DNA of 16,475 nucleotides from Pseudomonadota bacterium (GTDB lineage: Bacteria; Desulfobacterota; Anaeroferrophillalia; Anaeroferrophillales; Tharpellaceae). Under the pieces are notes generated by a model, which was not told the DNA's origin, made no database searches, and saw only the letters and a program-made list of their open reading frames with translations. Position 1 is the stretch's first letter. Each line of letters begins with the position of its first letter. Below are positions 6,462 to 13,657 of this stretch, piece after piece. The stretch covers positions 1 to 16,475 of the forward strand of contig DAOWHJ010000049.1 in NCBI GenBank assembly GCA_030641485.1. Direction: 5' to 3'. The translations under genes and the position numbers were made by a program.

Positions 6462-7454
6462 ATGGCAGATGTTGAGTTTTTAGAGACGGATTCATTGTCT
6501 GAATATCTTTTTGCAGAATCCGAACGCTGTCGTTTGGATCGGTTTTTAGCCGCTCGCGAGCCCGATCTTTCCCGGAGTCGTTTGCAGAGATTGGTTAAAC
6601 TGGGCGCAGTTTTGGTTAATGGTAGTCCGGTAAAGATTTCCCACTCTCTAAAGGTTGGAGATCGGATTTCCCTAAGAGTCCCGCCACCAACGCCACTTCA
6701 ACTCGAAGCTCAGAATTTACCCTTAGAAATCGTCTACGAAGATCAGCATTTGCTGGTTGTTAATAAAGCCGCCGGTATGGTTGTCCATCCGGCGGCTGGC
6801 AACCCTGATGGCACCTTAGTTAATGCTCTGCTCCACCATTGTGGTGACTTAGCCGGTATCGGCGGGGTGATGCGTCCTGGGATTGTTCATCGTTTGGATC
6901 AGAACACATCCGGCTTGTTGGTGGTGGCCAAGGATGATATTACTCATCAGGGGTTGGCACTTCAATTTAAAGAGCATACAATTAAGCGGGAGTATGTTGC
7001 TTTGGTCTATGGTCGCTTGCTTCCGGCTTCAGGATCTTATCGGTCTGCAATTGGCCGTCATCCGCGACAGCGTAAAAAAATGGCATCTGTTACGAAAGGG
7101 GGCAAACGGGCCCAGACTAATTTTCAGGTTCTACGTTACTACCCGACCGGGGCTTGTTCCTTGGTCTCTTTGCGGCTCGAGACCGGCCGCACTCATCAAA
7201 TCAGAGTGCATTTAAGTGAGGCCGGTTACCCACTAGTTGGTGACCAGGTTTATGGAAAAAAGGGTGTCAGTCGCAGGTCGAGTGCAGCTTGTGGTAGTGA
7301 TTTTCTGGTGCAGTTTCAGCGTCAGGCACTGCATGCCCGAGCTCTCGGTTTCAGGCATCCTGTAAGTGGTGATTATAAAGAGTTCGATAGTTCATTACCT
7401 GAGGATATGGAGTCTCTTCTGGATCGCTTAAATAATTTGGAAAGATCGGTTTGA
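6462..7454 (+). CDS. rluD: RluD-type 23S rRNA pseudouridine synthase
   Basis: RluA-family enzymes convert uridine to pseudouridine; RluD acts on helix 69 of 23S rRNA. The 330-residue product has an N-terminal S4 RNA-binding domain (about 23-80, 'CRLDRFLAAREPDLSRSRLQ') and a PseudoU_synth_2 domain. The catalytic motif is 'HRLDQNTSG', with Asp146 as nucleophile, followed by 'KREYVALVYGR' and 'TGRTHQIRVHL'. Length and order fit RluD better than RluA or RluC, but substrate specificity cannot be proven from sequence. The ATG at 6462 follows the TPR stop by one codon in the same frame; ribosome spacing is poor, so translation may depend on coupling. The TGA stop overlaps the TTG start of pgeF by four bases. 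Confidence 0.92.
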   Translation: MADVEFLETDSLSEYLFAESERCRLDRFLAAREPDLSRSRLQRLVKLGAVLVNGSPVKISHSLKVGDRISLRVPPPTPLQLEAQNLPLEIVYEDQHLLVVNKAAGMVVHPAAGNPDGTLVNALLHHCGDLAGIGGVMRPGIVHRLDQNTSGLLVVAKDDITHQGLALQFKEHTIKREYVALVYGRLLPASGSYRSAIGRHPRQRKKMASVTKGGKRAQTNFQVLRYYPTGACSLVSLRLETGRTHQIRVHLSEAGYPLVGDQVYGKKGVSRRSSAACGSDFLVQFQRQALHARALGFRHPVSGDYKEFDSSLPEDMESLLDRLNNLERSV

Positions 7455-8275
7455 GTTTGCAGTTAAATTATCCTTTCAGCCTTGACAATCAATCCGGGCC
7501 TGCCTACCTTAGGGTGGCTGCGTCAGCGACGTTGACTTTGGGTTTTGGCCTGCGTTCGGGGGGCTTAAGTCAAGGTCCTTTTGCTTCAGCCAACATGAGT
7601 TATAGTGTTGGTGATGAGGCTGCGACAGTTACTGAAAATCGTCACGATTTACTTGCAGGAGTAGGAAACGACAGTTTTTCCACACTGGTAACTTGCAAGC
7701 AGGTGCACGGTAATTGCTGTAAGGTGGTTACGGGGTCTTATTTAGAGACTTCAGGGCAACTGGATTTGGCTGAAGCTGATGCCCTTTTGACTGCAGAACC
7801 TGGAATTTTGCTCGGGATTTTGACAGCGGACTGTTTGCCGCTGATAATAATTGATAAAAAAGAACGGGCTGTAGCCGTGGTCCACGCGGGTTGGCGGGGC
7901 TTGGAAAAGGGGGTTGCCGTTGAAGTTGTCGCAGAATTTGCGCGCTTGTTTTCAGTTCCGGTTGCAGATCTTTTGGTTTATGCTGGCCCGGCGATTGGTG
8001 CCTGCTGTTTTGAGGTCGGGATCGAAGTGATTGAGCGCTTTGCCCGGTTGCCGGAATTGCGAGGGGTTAAGGGATGGTACCGAGAGCAAAACTCGGGTTT
8101 TCATCTTGACCTGGTGGCGGTGCAAAAAAGTCAGCTTCTGGCCGCAGGCATTGCCCCTGATAACTTTCATGCTGTTGCAATATGTACCTGTTGCCAGGAT
8201 TTCTGCTTTTCCTATCGTCGCGATCATGCTATAACCGGCCGCCAACTGGCGTTTGCTGGTATAGCTAATAAATAA
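7451..8275 (+). CDS. pgeF: PgeF/YfiH laccase-domain (Cu/Zn) protein
   Basis: This family (DUF152, polyphenol oxidase/LACC1-like) includes the peptidoglycan editing factor of E. coli and enzymes acting on purine nucleosides. The 274-residue product shows the conserved zinc/catalytic set: 'QVHG' (His86), 'TADCLP' (Cys128) and 'HAGWRG' (His145), plus 'GPAIGACCFEVG' and a C-terminal 'SYRRD...TGRQLAFAG'. The conserved N-terminal 'GFGLRSGGLSQGPFASAN' requires a start before residue 30. The best candidate is TTG at 7451 in a TTGA overlap with the rluD stop; later TTG or GTG codons are possible. Pairing of rluD with yfiH is common across bacteria, which supports both calls. True substrate is undetermined. 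Confidence 0.9.
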   Translation: MSLQLNYPFSLDNQSGPAYLRVAASATLTLGFGLRSGGLSQGPFASANMSYSVGDEAATVTENRHDLLAGVGNDSFSTLVTCKQVHGNCCKVVTGSYLETSGQLDLAEADALLTAEPGILLGILTADCLPLIIIDKKERAVAVVHAGWRGLEKGVAVEVVAEFARLFSVPVADLLVYAGPAIGACCFEVGIEVIERFARLPELRGVKGWYREQNSGFHLDLVAVQKSQLLAAGIAPDNFHAVAICTCCQDFCFSYRRDHAITGRQLAFAGIANK

Positions 8276-8291
8276 ATGTGGATGGTAAACT

Positions 8292-8597
8292 ATGTACGCT
8301 GTAAGTAGTCTTTTGATTTCAGTCGCTAAACTTCTTGATATTTTATTAAGTCTCTACCTTTGGGTTGTTATTATCCGGGCACTTTTGTCCTGGGTCAATC
8401 CCGATCCGCGTAACCCCATTGTCAGGTTTCTCTATCAGGTGACGGAGCCAGTTTTTGCTCTGGTGCGGCGTTGGTTGCCATGGACAGCGATGGGGGGGAT
8501 GGATTTTGCCCCGATGATAATTATGTTGGGAATATTCTTTATTCAGTCCTTTGTCGTTCAGACTTTGATACAGTTTGCCCACAATCTAGCCCGCTAG
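8292..8597 (+). CDS. yggT: YggT family integral membrane protein
   Basis: This 101-residue protein has two hydrophobic segments (about 5-32 and 73-93) around a short polar loop with the family motif 'RALLSWVNPDPRNPIVRFLYQVTEP', which marks YggT. Role is not firmly known; homologues occur beside cell-division or proline-biosynthesis genes and some have been tied to osmotic or ion stress. It follows pgeF by 16 bases and is followed at once by yggU, a common bacterial pairing. The TAG stop lies inside a motif resembling the dispersed repeat found elsewhere in the window. Confidence 0.9.
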   Translation: MYAVSSLLISVAKLLDILLSLYLWVVIIRALLSWVNPDPRNPIVRFLYQVTEPVFALVRRWLPWTAMGGMDFAPMIIMLGIFFIQSFVVQTLIQFAHNLAR

Positions 8598-8617
8598 GAG
8601 ACTGTTTGAAAATGTCC
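8594..8617 (+). repeat. Short match (D) to the dispersed repeat at the yggT/yggU junction
   Basis: CTAGGAGACTGTTTGAAAATG followed by TCC matches the consensus of copies A to C at about 20 of 24 positions. It contains both the TAG stop of yggT and the ATG of yggU, and its GGAG serves as the ribosome site. It lacks the following T run. It may be a worn copy or a coincidence built on a ribosome site. Confidence 0.35.
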
Positions 8618-8920
8618 TCTATGACCGATTTGTGGTTTCAGGAGCGGGTTGACGGAATTGATTTCAAGGTTTTTGTCCAGCCTCGTGCGGCCCGGAATCA
8701 GATTGTCGGAGTGCATGATCAGGCACTTAAGATTTTACTTACGGCACCGCCGGTCGAGGGTGCTGCCAATCGTCTCTGTCGCGATTTTCTAGCCAAGGCC
8801 TTAAAACTGCCTCGGGGGCGAATAGAAGTTGTCCGCGGTCTGAAGTCACGCCGTAAAACGGTCCATATTATGGATTTAAACGGAGTCAAATTAATTGCTC
8901 TTTTGCAGAATTGTACATAA
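8612..8920 (+). CDS. yggU: YggU family protein (DUF167)
   Basis: The 102-residue product carries the DUF167 signature: 'FKVFVQPRAARNQIVG' (about 18-33), 'LKILLTAPPVEGAANRLCRDFLAKAL' (41-66) and a basic 'GLKSRRKTVHI' (77-87). The family is a small alpha/beta fold of unknown function, often next to yggT. ATG at 8612 is 11 bases after GGAG; a TTG at 8606 in the same frame has better spacing (5 bases) and would add two residues, while an ATG at 8621 is also possible. It is the last gene of the run that starts at 5661, with a large hairpin 19 bases beyond the stop. Confidence 0.85.
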   Translation: MSSMTDLWFQERVDGIDFKVFVQPRAARNQIVGVHDQALKILLTAPPVEGAANRLCRDFLAKALKLPRGRIEVVRGLKSRRKTVHIMDLNGVKLIALLQNCT

Positions 8921-8939
8921 ATACATAAATAGAAAGATT

Positions 8940-8987
8940 GGGGTCATTGCTGGTACAAGGTGCGTCAGCACCGCCAGCTTTGTCCCC
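8940..8987 (+). ncRNA. Long GC-rich hairpin between yggU and fmdB, structured RNA or processing element
   Basis: Three nested stems are visible: GGGG (8940-8943) with CCCC (8984-8987), GCTGG (8949-8953) with CCAGC (8974-8978), and GGTGC (8959-8963) with GCACC (8968-8972) around a GTCA tetraloop. Internal loops are 5/5 and 5/1. There is no T run on the plus strand, so it is not a textbook intrinsic terminator. It could be a structural 3' end of the yggU transcript or a leader element for the fmdB gene. The rest of the 168-bp gap holds a weaker inverted repeat (GTAACT 9025-9030 with AGTTAC 9050-9055). Confidence 0.4.
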
Positions 8988-9088
8988 GTTTATGAGGTCG
9001 AAGCAAAGTTCATCGTCATTGTTAGTAACTTTATGGTGCAACTCTGAATAGTTACGAATTATTAATAAAACTTTTAGGACTAAGTGTT

Positions 9089-9385
9089 ATGCCGATTTAT
9101 GAGTATCAGTGTGAAAAGTGTGAGAATCAATTTGAGATGTTGCAGAAGATTACTGCCGAACCTTTAAAAGAGTGCCCTGATTGTAGTGGGCCGGTTCATA
9201 AGTTGATATCATCAACCTCCTTTGTTTTGAAAGGTGGTGGTTGGTATGCTACTGAATATGGTAAAAATCGGAAGCCTGAAGAGAAGAAAGCTTCACCGGA
9301 TAATAAATCTGCACAAAAGTCAGAGAAAAGCGAGACTAAAGCTAAGGCTAAACCCGAGGCGGCCAAAACCGCCGCTGCAGCTTAG
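9089..9385 (+). CDS. FmdB-family zinc-ribbon protein with lysine/alanine-rich tail (second of two)
   Basis: 'MPIYEYQCEKC' at the N-terminus and CPDC at 29-32 give the FmdB zinc ribbon with C8, C11, C29 and C32. The next segment 'HKLISSTSFVLKGGGWYATEYGK' matches the usual family extension. From about residue 58 the protein becomes a low-complexity lysine, glutamate and alanine-rich tail, common in deltaproteobacterial members. At 98 residues it has normal length. It is not close to the ArsR-linked paralogue and has its own upstream region, with an AGGA ribosome site about nine bases before the ATG. It converges on tonB across the nested inverted repeat. Function of the family is unclear. Confidence 0.88.
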   Translation: MPIYEYQCEKCENQFEMLQKITAEPLKECPDCSGPVHKLISSTSFVLKGGGWYATEYGKNRKPEEKKASPDNKSAQKSEKSETKAKAKPEAAKTAAAA

Positions 9386-9387
9386 CA

Positions 9388-9427
9388 TCTCGAACAGTCA
9401 GGAGGCTGTACGAGAATAGAAGTTTTT
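9388..9427 (+). terminator. Hairpin plus T run after the second fmdB gene
   Basis: TCTCGAACAG (9388-9397) pairs with CTGTACGAGA (9406-9415) with one A-A mismatch and an eight-base loop. A run of six T follows at 9422-9427. It starts just after the stop codon and lies at the left edge of the larger inverted repeat. The T run is seven bases from the stem, so it is not ideal. Confidence 0.5.
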
Positions 9428-9544
9428 TCTCAGATCGAGGCATTTTTTTCAAATAAGCGCAGACATACACTTAGTATTTCGAGCATTATTTGAAAAAAAT
9501 AACGAAGAGCTGGGGAAAAAGGTCATTCTCGAACAGACTTCTAG
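9399..9544. repeat. Nested inverted repeat, REP/BIME-like or MITE-like element (copies C and B)
   Basis: The left arm (9399-9456) and right arm (9544 back to 9486) are inverted copies of each other. Outer parts share AG-AG-CTGT-CGAGAAT followed by a T5-6 run and a C-rich stretch. Inner parts share a perfect 15-bp repeat, ATTTTTTTCAAATAA (9442-9456) against TTATTTGAAAAAAAT (9486-9500). A 29-base centre separates them. The right arm is closely related to solo copy A at 2034-2080. It fills the whole gap between convergent fmdB and tonB, and includes the TAG stop of tonB. It could also serve as a bidirectional terminator. No open reading frame lies inside. Confidence 0.65.
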
Positions 9545-10554
9545 TGGACTGAGCGGTAACTTAGGGAATATTCAAAGGTTGCGGTAATCGCAAGGCGTTT
9601 ACTGTGCATCCGTTCCGGGAGCGGTGGATAGGGAGCCGCGTTGTGAATTGCTCGAACTGCCTCACTGTCGAGTAGGGCGTTGCCGGATGAGCGCAGGATT
9701 TTGACTTCAGCCAGGGAGCCATCCTGGTTGATGACAAAGCGCATTAACAACCGTCCCTGAGCCCCCGTCCGACGGGCCTTGTAGGGGTATTCCCAGACTA
9801 ACTCTATCTTTCTTTTCAGAGCCAGATAGTAGGAGTGGAACTTATAATCGAGGGTGTTGAGAGAGATCTCGGTGCCCCTTTTCAATTTGTTGGGTAGGCG
9901 TGGGTTCTGCTCTCCGGTCGGGGCGACCTGGCGTCGGTTTTGCTCTTTCGTAATTTTTGTGAGCTCCTCAAACGATGGGAACAGCTTTTTGATGTCGGGC
10001 TCTGTTCTCTTGGCAACGTCTTTTTTGGCCGCCTTTTTTTCAGCCGCTAACACCTGGTCTGGGGCTTTTATTTGAGGTTTGGGTTTGGCGGTGTCTGGTC
10101 GGTCAGTTTTGGGTCGTCTTTCAGGTTTGGGCTTGGGTTTCACCACAGGTTTTACTTTTGGTTGTGGTTTTGCCTGAGGTTTCGGAGGGGCAGGTTTAAC
10201 CTTTAGCGCTTTCGGGGAGCTCGCATCAGTTCTGGTTTCAGTTTTTGTTTGCTGGTTGCGGTCAGTCAGGAAACTTGGTTTTTTTGGTGGCGGTTTAGGT
10301 TTTTCTTTACTCTTCTTTTGGGGTGGCAACTCAATTATCTGAACCGGGATGTCATTCTTCTTTTTGCGCAGCAACTCATCAAGAGCTTTGCTGGCTGGAG
10401 CCCAGGCGCGATAATGGTAAGCCAGCCCCAGGTGCAGGAGTAGCGAAAGCAGTATGAAGATGAGAAGAAAGGGGAACTCTTTTTTTTCCGGCAACGTATT
10501 TATTTCCGCTCGTCGTGGTTGATAGTCTGACAGACTCCTAATGGTAAGGCGCAC
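9541..10554 (-). CDS. tonB: TonB-family energy transducer
   Basis: TonB links the proton motive force, through ExbB/ExbD, to outer-membrane receptors. The 337-residue protein has a short basic N-terminus, one hydrophobic anchor (about 28-44), a long proline/lysine-rich periplasmic spacer (about 74-190) and a C-terminal TonB domain (about 238-335). The latter includes 'YYLALKRKIELVWEYPYKAR', 'GRLLMRFVINQDGSLAEVKILRSSGNALLDSEAVRAI' and 'APYPPLP' type signatures. No exbBD genes are in view, so it is a solo or one of several TonB proteins. The start is GTG at 10554; no ATG lies close by. It is divergent from xerC and ends inside the nested repeat. The family call is firm; partner receptor unknown. 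Confidence 0.9.
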   Translation of the reverse strand: MRLTIRSLSDYQPRRAEINTLPEKKEFPFLLIFILLSLLLHLGLAYHYRAWAPASKALDELLRKKKNDIPVQIIELPPQKKSKEKPKPPPKKPSFLTDRNQQTKTETRTDASSPKALKVKPAPPKPQAKPQPKVKPVVKPKPKPERRPKTDRPDTAKPKPQIKAPDQVLAAEKKAAKKDVAKRTEPDIKKLFPSFEELTKITKEQNRRQVAPTGEQNPRLPNKLKRGTEISLNTLDYKFHSYYLALKRKIELVWEYPYKARRTGAQGRLLMRFVINQDGSLAEVKILRSSGNALLDSEAVRAIHNAAPYPPLPERMHSKRLAITATFEYSLSYRSVH

Positions 10555-10657
10555 CTACTAACCTATCAAATCTAGAAATGTCAAGTTGGGGTTGATTATA
10601 TTTGTCTAACGCGAACTAAGTCACTAGCTCATATTGTTTTTGTAAGAGTAAATTTTT

Positions 10658-11590
10658 ATGGCAAATCTGGTTGCAGATTTTATTCGTTATATTGAGATTG
10701 AGCGTCAGCTCTCGCCGCATACAGTTAGGGCCTATACCGCAGATATCGAGCAGTTGCGACTTTTTTTAGCTGAAGAGTTTAATTTTCCACTCAGCCTTGT
10801 TGATAATGAGGTATGGCAGCAGGTAAAGGATTTTCACTTGCAAAAATTTGTCCGGGCTCGCATGACCACCGACGGAGCTGCTTCTGTGGGCCGAAAAGTT
10901 GCGTCGATAAAGACCTTTTTCAATTATCTTGGTAATCGGCATGGCTTGACGACAAATCCCGCCGCTCTGTTACGTCCCCCTCGGAGCTCACGTCATCTGC
11001 CGGTCTACTTGGAGGAGGAAGAGGCCGCCCGCTTGCTTGATATCGACTTTTCTGGTGATGAGCTTAAACTCAGAGATCGGGCGGTTTTGGAACTAATGTA
11101 TGCTTGTGGTCTCAGGGTTTCAGAAGTGGCTGAACTTGATATTGGCAATATCCGCTTTGCCGATGCGGTGGTTAGGGTTTTGGGTAAAGGGCGTAAAGAG
11201 CGTCTGGTGCCTTTAGGGCGAGTCGCGGCTGATATTTTGCACAAATATCTTGAACGAAGGCGAGAAGCCTCAGCTTCAGCTGGAGATGCTCTGTTTCTTA
11301 ATGCGCGGGGTGGGCGTCTGAGTGCACGTTCGCTTTCAACCATAGTGAAAAAGTATGGTTTGCATGCTGGGCTGCAAAAGCCATTGACCCCGCACGCTGT
11401 GCGGCACTCATTTGCAACTCATTTGTTGCAAAATGGGGCTGATCTTCGCGTAATTCAAGAACTCTTGGGACACACTTCTCTTTCAACGACCCAGCGTTAT
11501 ACCCATGTCGATGTGAAACGGCTCCTCGAGGTCTACGATAAAGCTCACCCCTTAGCTCAGGGTGAGGATCGAACTTCGGGTAAGCTTTAA
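10658..11590 (+). CDS. xerC: XerC-type tyrosine recombinase
   Basis: XerC and XerD resolve chromosome dimers at dif. The 310-residue product has the SAM-like N-terminal domain (about 3-95) and a catalytic domain with all key residues: Arg153 in 'ACGLRVSE', Lys177 in 'GKGRKERLVPLG', His246 and Arg249 in 'HAVRHSFATHLL', His272 in 'LLGHTSLSTTQRYTH', and the nucleophile Tyr281. Length and motifs fit Xer rather than a phage integrase. Naming it xerC rather than xerD rests on the neighbours: a codV/xerC gene directly before hslV-hslU is a conserved layout in many bacteria. The ATG at 10658 has AAGAG nine bases upstream. It is followed by hslV after 19 bases. Confidence 0.92.
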   Translation: MANLVADFIRYIEIERQLSPHTVRAYTADIEQLRLFLAEEFNFPLSLVDNEVWQQVKDFHLQKFVRARMTTDGAASVGRKVASIKTFFNYLGNRHGLTTNPAALLRPPRSSRHLPVYLEEEEAARLLDIDFSGDELKLRDRAVLELMYACGLRVSEVAELDIGNIRFADAVVRVLGKGRKERLVPLGRVAADILHKYLERRREASASAGDALFLNARGGRLSARSLSTIVKKYGLHAGLQKPLTPHAVRHSFATHLLQNGADLRVIQELLGHTSLSTTQRYTHVDVKRLLEVYDKAHPLAQGEDRTSGKL

Positions 11591-11609
11591 TTATTTTAAG
11601 GAGTTATTG

Positions 11610-12167
11610 ATGTTTAGAGGAACAACGATTCTGGCAGTGCGCCGTGGTGAGCAGGTGGCTATGGGTGGTGATGGTCAGGTCACTTTAGGTGATACCGTGA
11701 TGAAGCACGGTGCTCGTAAGGTGCGCTGGCTTTTTGATGAGCAGGTTCTGGCCGGTTTTGCGGGCTCGACCGCCGATGCTTTTACCCTGTTTGAGCGTTT
11801 TGAGGAAAAACTAGAACTTTATAATGGAAACCTGACCCGGGCGGCAGTCGAAATGGCTAAAGACTGGCGTATGGACAAGATGTTGCGTCGGCTTGAGGCG
11901 TTGTTGATTGTTGCCGATGAGGAACATATTTTTGTTATCTCTGGCAATGGTGACGTTATCGAGCCTGATGACAGTATTGTCGGGATTGGTTCCGGCGCTC
12001 CGTATGCAGAAGCTGCGGCTCGGGCATTGCACCGTAATACGGAGCTTAAAGCTGATAAGATTATTAGAGAAGCGATGAAAATTACCGCCGAAATTTGTAT
12101 CTATACTAATGATCGCTTAACCCTGGAAATTCTGCCACAAGAGCAGAAGCAGGAGGATGAGAAGTAG
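11610..12167 (+). CDS. hslV: HslV peptidase subunit of the HslUV protease
   Basis: HslV is a proteasome-beta-like threonine peptidase that forms two stacked hexamers capped by HslU. The 185-residue product begins MFRG followed by TTILAVRR; processing before Thr5 would expose the catalytic N-terminal threonine. Conserved stretches 'GDGQVTLGDTVMKHGARKVR', 'AGFAGSTADAFTLFERFE' and 'GNGDVIEPDDSIVGIGSGAPYA' are present. The ATG at 11610 was chosen over an upstream in-frame ATG at 11562 because TAAGGAG (11597-11603) sits six bases before it, and the upstream extension overlaps xerC and is not conserved. The stop codon directly abuts hslU, so the two are co-translated in equal amounts. Confidence 0.97.
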   Translation: MFRGTTILAVRRGEQVAMGGDGQVTLGDTVMKHGARKVRWLFDEQVLAGFAGSTADAFTLFERFEEKLELYNGNLTRAAVEMAKDWRMDKMLRRLEALLIVADEEHIFVISGNGDVIEPDDSIVGIGSGAPYAEAAARALHRNTELKADKIIREAMKITAEICIYTNDRLTLEILPQEQKQEDEK

Positions 12168-13643
12168 ATGGCTTCAACATTAACCCCCAAAGAGATAGTT
12201 GTACAACTGGATAAATATATTGTTGGTCAGAACGATGCCAAGCGGGCGGTGGCGATTGCGCTACGTAATCGCTGGCGGCGCCAGCAGGTTGACCCGGCTT
12301 TGCGTGATGAGATTGCTCCGAAAAATATCATCATGATTGGTCCCACAGGTGTTGGGAAAACCGAGATTGCCCGGCGCCTGGCCAAACTTGCCAAAGCTCC
12401 GTTTATTAAGCTGGAGGCCTCAAAATTTACCGAGGTCGGCTATGTCGGCCGCGACGTTGAGTCGATGATTCGCGACCTGACGGAGTTGGCGGTGACAATG
12501 GTAAAACAGGAGGAGACTGAAAATGTCCAAGTCAAGGCTAAAGATTTTGCGGAAGAGAGCCTGCTTGATCTGCTCTTGCCGCCGGTCACAGCTCCAGCAT
12601 CAAAACCTCAGCCGGCGCCAGTAGAAGAAACTGATTCTGAAGGTGATGACGCCGCAACCAATGTATTTGAGATGGTTGCTGAGGGTGATTTCGAAGAGCT
12701 GATTGAGATGACCCAAGTTAGTGCCGAAGAGCCTGAACCTGAGCCGGTGGTCGATGAGCGCCAACAGAAAACCCGGGAGAAATTGCGTAAACTTTTTCGC
12801 AATGGAAAACTCGACGACCGCAGTGTTGATCTTGAAATTACCCAGCAAGCTACCCCGGTGGTCGAGATTTTTTCGGCGGGTGGTTTTGAAGAGATGGATA
12901 TCAACATCAAAGATATGTTTGAGAACCTGATGCCGAAACAGACCAAAAAGAAGAAGGTTAAGGTTCCTGAAGCCTATGATATCCTGGTCGAACGCGAGGC
13001 CCAGCGGATGGTTGATATGGATAAGGTGGTCAATGAGGCCAAATCCCGGGTTGAGCAAAATGGAATTATCTTTTTAGATGAGATCGATAAAGTGGTTGCT
13101 CGTGAAGGAACTTCGACTCCGGATGTTTCGCGTGAGGGGGTTCAACGCGATCTGTTGCCGATTGTTGAAGGATCCTCGGTTAACACTAAATACGGTATCG
13201 TAAAGACTGACCATATTCTCTTTATTGCAGCGGGAGCTTTTCATGGGACCAAACCTTCCGATCTGATTCCCGAGATGCAGGGGCGTTTCCCGATTCGGGT
13301 TGAATTGGATTCACTCGATAAAGATGATTTTGTCCGCATTCTCACTGAACCTGAAAATGCCTTAACCCGTCAATACGTTGAGTTGATGAAGACTGAAGGT
13401 GTGACCTTGCAAATCGGTGCCGATGCGATTGAACAGCTGGCTGAGATTGCCTGTATAGCTAATGAAAAACATGAAAATATCGGGGCTCGACGCCTGCATA
13501 CGGTTTTAGAGTGCCTGCTGGATGAGGTCTCTTTCAATGCCTCAGAAATGGATGGCGTAACCGTCAAGATTGATGCTGATGAAGTGCGTCGCAAACTTGA
13601 TGATGTGGTTGAAGACGAAGATTTAGGCCGCTATATTTTATAA
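12168..13643 (+). CDS. hslU: HslU ATPase subunit of the HslUV protease
   Basis: HslU is the AAA+ unfoldase that feeds substrates to HslV. Walker A is 'GPTGVGKT' (58-65), Walker B 'IIFLDEID' (300-307), a sensor-type 'GARRLHTVLE' lies near the C-terminus, and the protein ends in 'GRYIL', the tail that docks into HslV. The pore motif 'GYVGRDVES' is at 91-99. At 491 residues it is longer than the usual 440-465. The excess lies in the I domain (about 110-290), where residues 141-200 are rich in proline and acidic residues. AGGAGG at 12151-12156 inside hslV is the ribosome site, 11 bases before the ATG. Firm call. Confidence 0.97.
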   Translation: MASTLTPKEIVVQLDKYIVGQNDAKRAVAIALRNRWRRQQVDPALRDEIAPKNIIMIGPTGVGKTEIARRLAKLAKAPFIKLEASKFTEVGYVGRDVESMIRDLTELAVTMVKQEETENVQVKAKDFAEESLLDLLLPPVTAPASKPQPAPVEETDSEGDDAATNVFEMVAEGDFEELIEMTQVSAEEPEPEPVVDERQQKTREKLRKLFRNGKLDDRSVDLEITQQATPVVEIFSAGGFEEMDINIKDMFENLMPKQTKKKKVKVPEAYDILVEREAQRMVDMDKVVNEAKSRVEQNGIIFLDEIDKVVAREGTSTPDVSREGVQRDLLPIVEGSSVNTKYGIVKTDHILFIAAGAFHGTKPSDLIPEMQGRFPIRVELDSLDKDDFVRILTEPENALTRQYVELMKTEGVTLQIGADAIEQLAEIACIANEKHENIGARRLHTVLECLLDEVSFNASEMDGVTVKIDADEVRRKLDDVVEDEDLGRYIL

Positions 13644-13657
13644 CGTGGGTATGAACT

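Noticed and set aside
8940..9088. Known riboswitch such as a cyclic-di-GMP element before the second fmdB gene
   Set aside because: The conserved bases and two-helix arrangement of that class are missing; only a single stacked hairpin is visible.
10579..10584. TTGACA on the minus strand as a -35 box for tonB
   Set aside because: With normal spacing, transcription would begin beyond the GTG start at 10554, and the -10 candidate is poor.
12600..13058. Minus-strand 152-residue open frame inside hslU
   Set aside because: It is antisense to a strongly conserved gene with clear motifs; a shadow frame.
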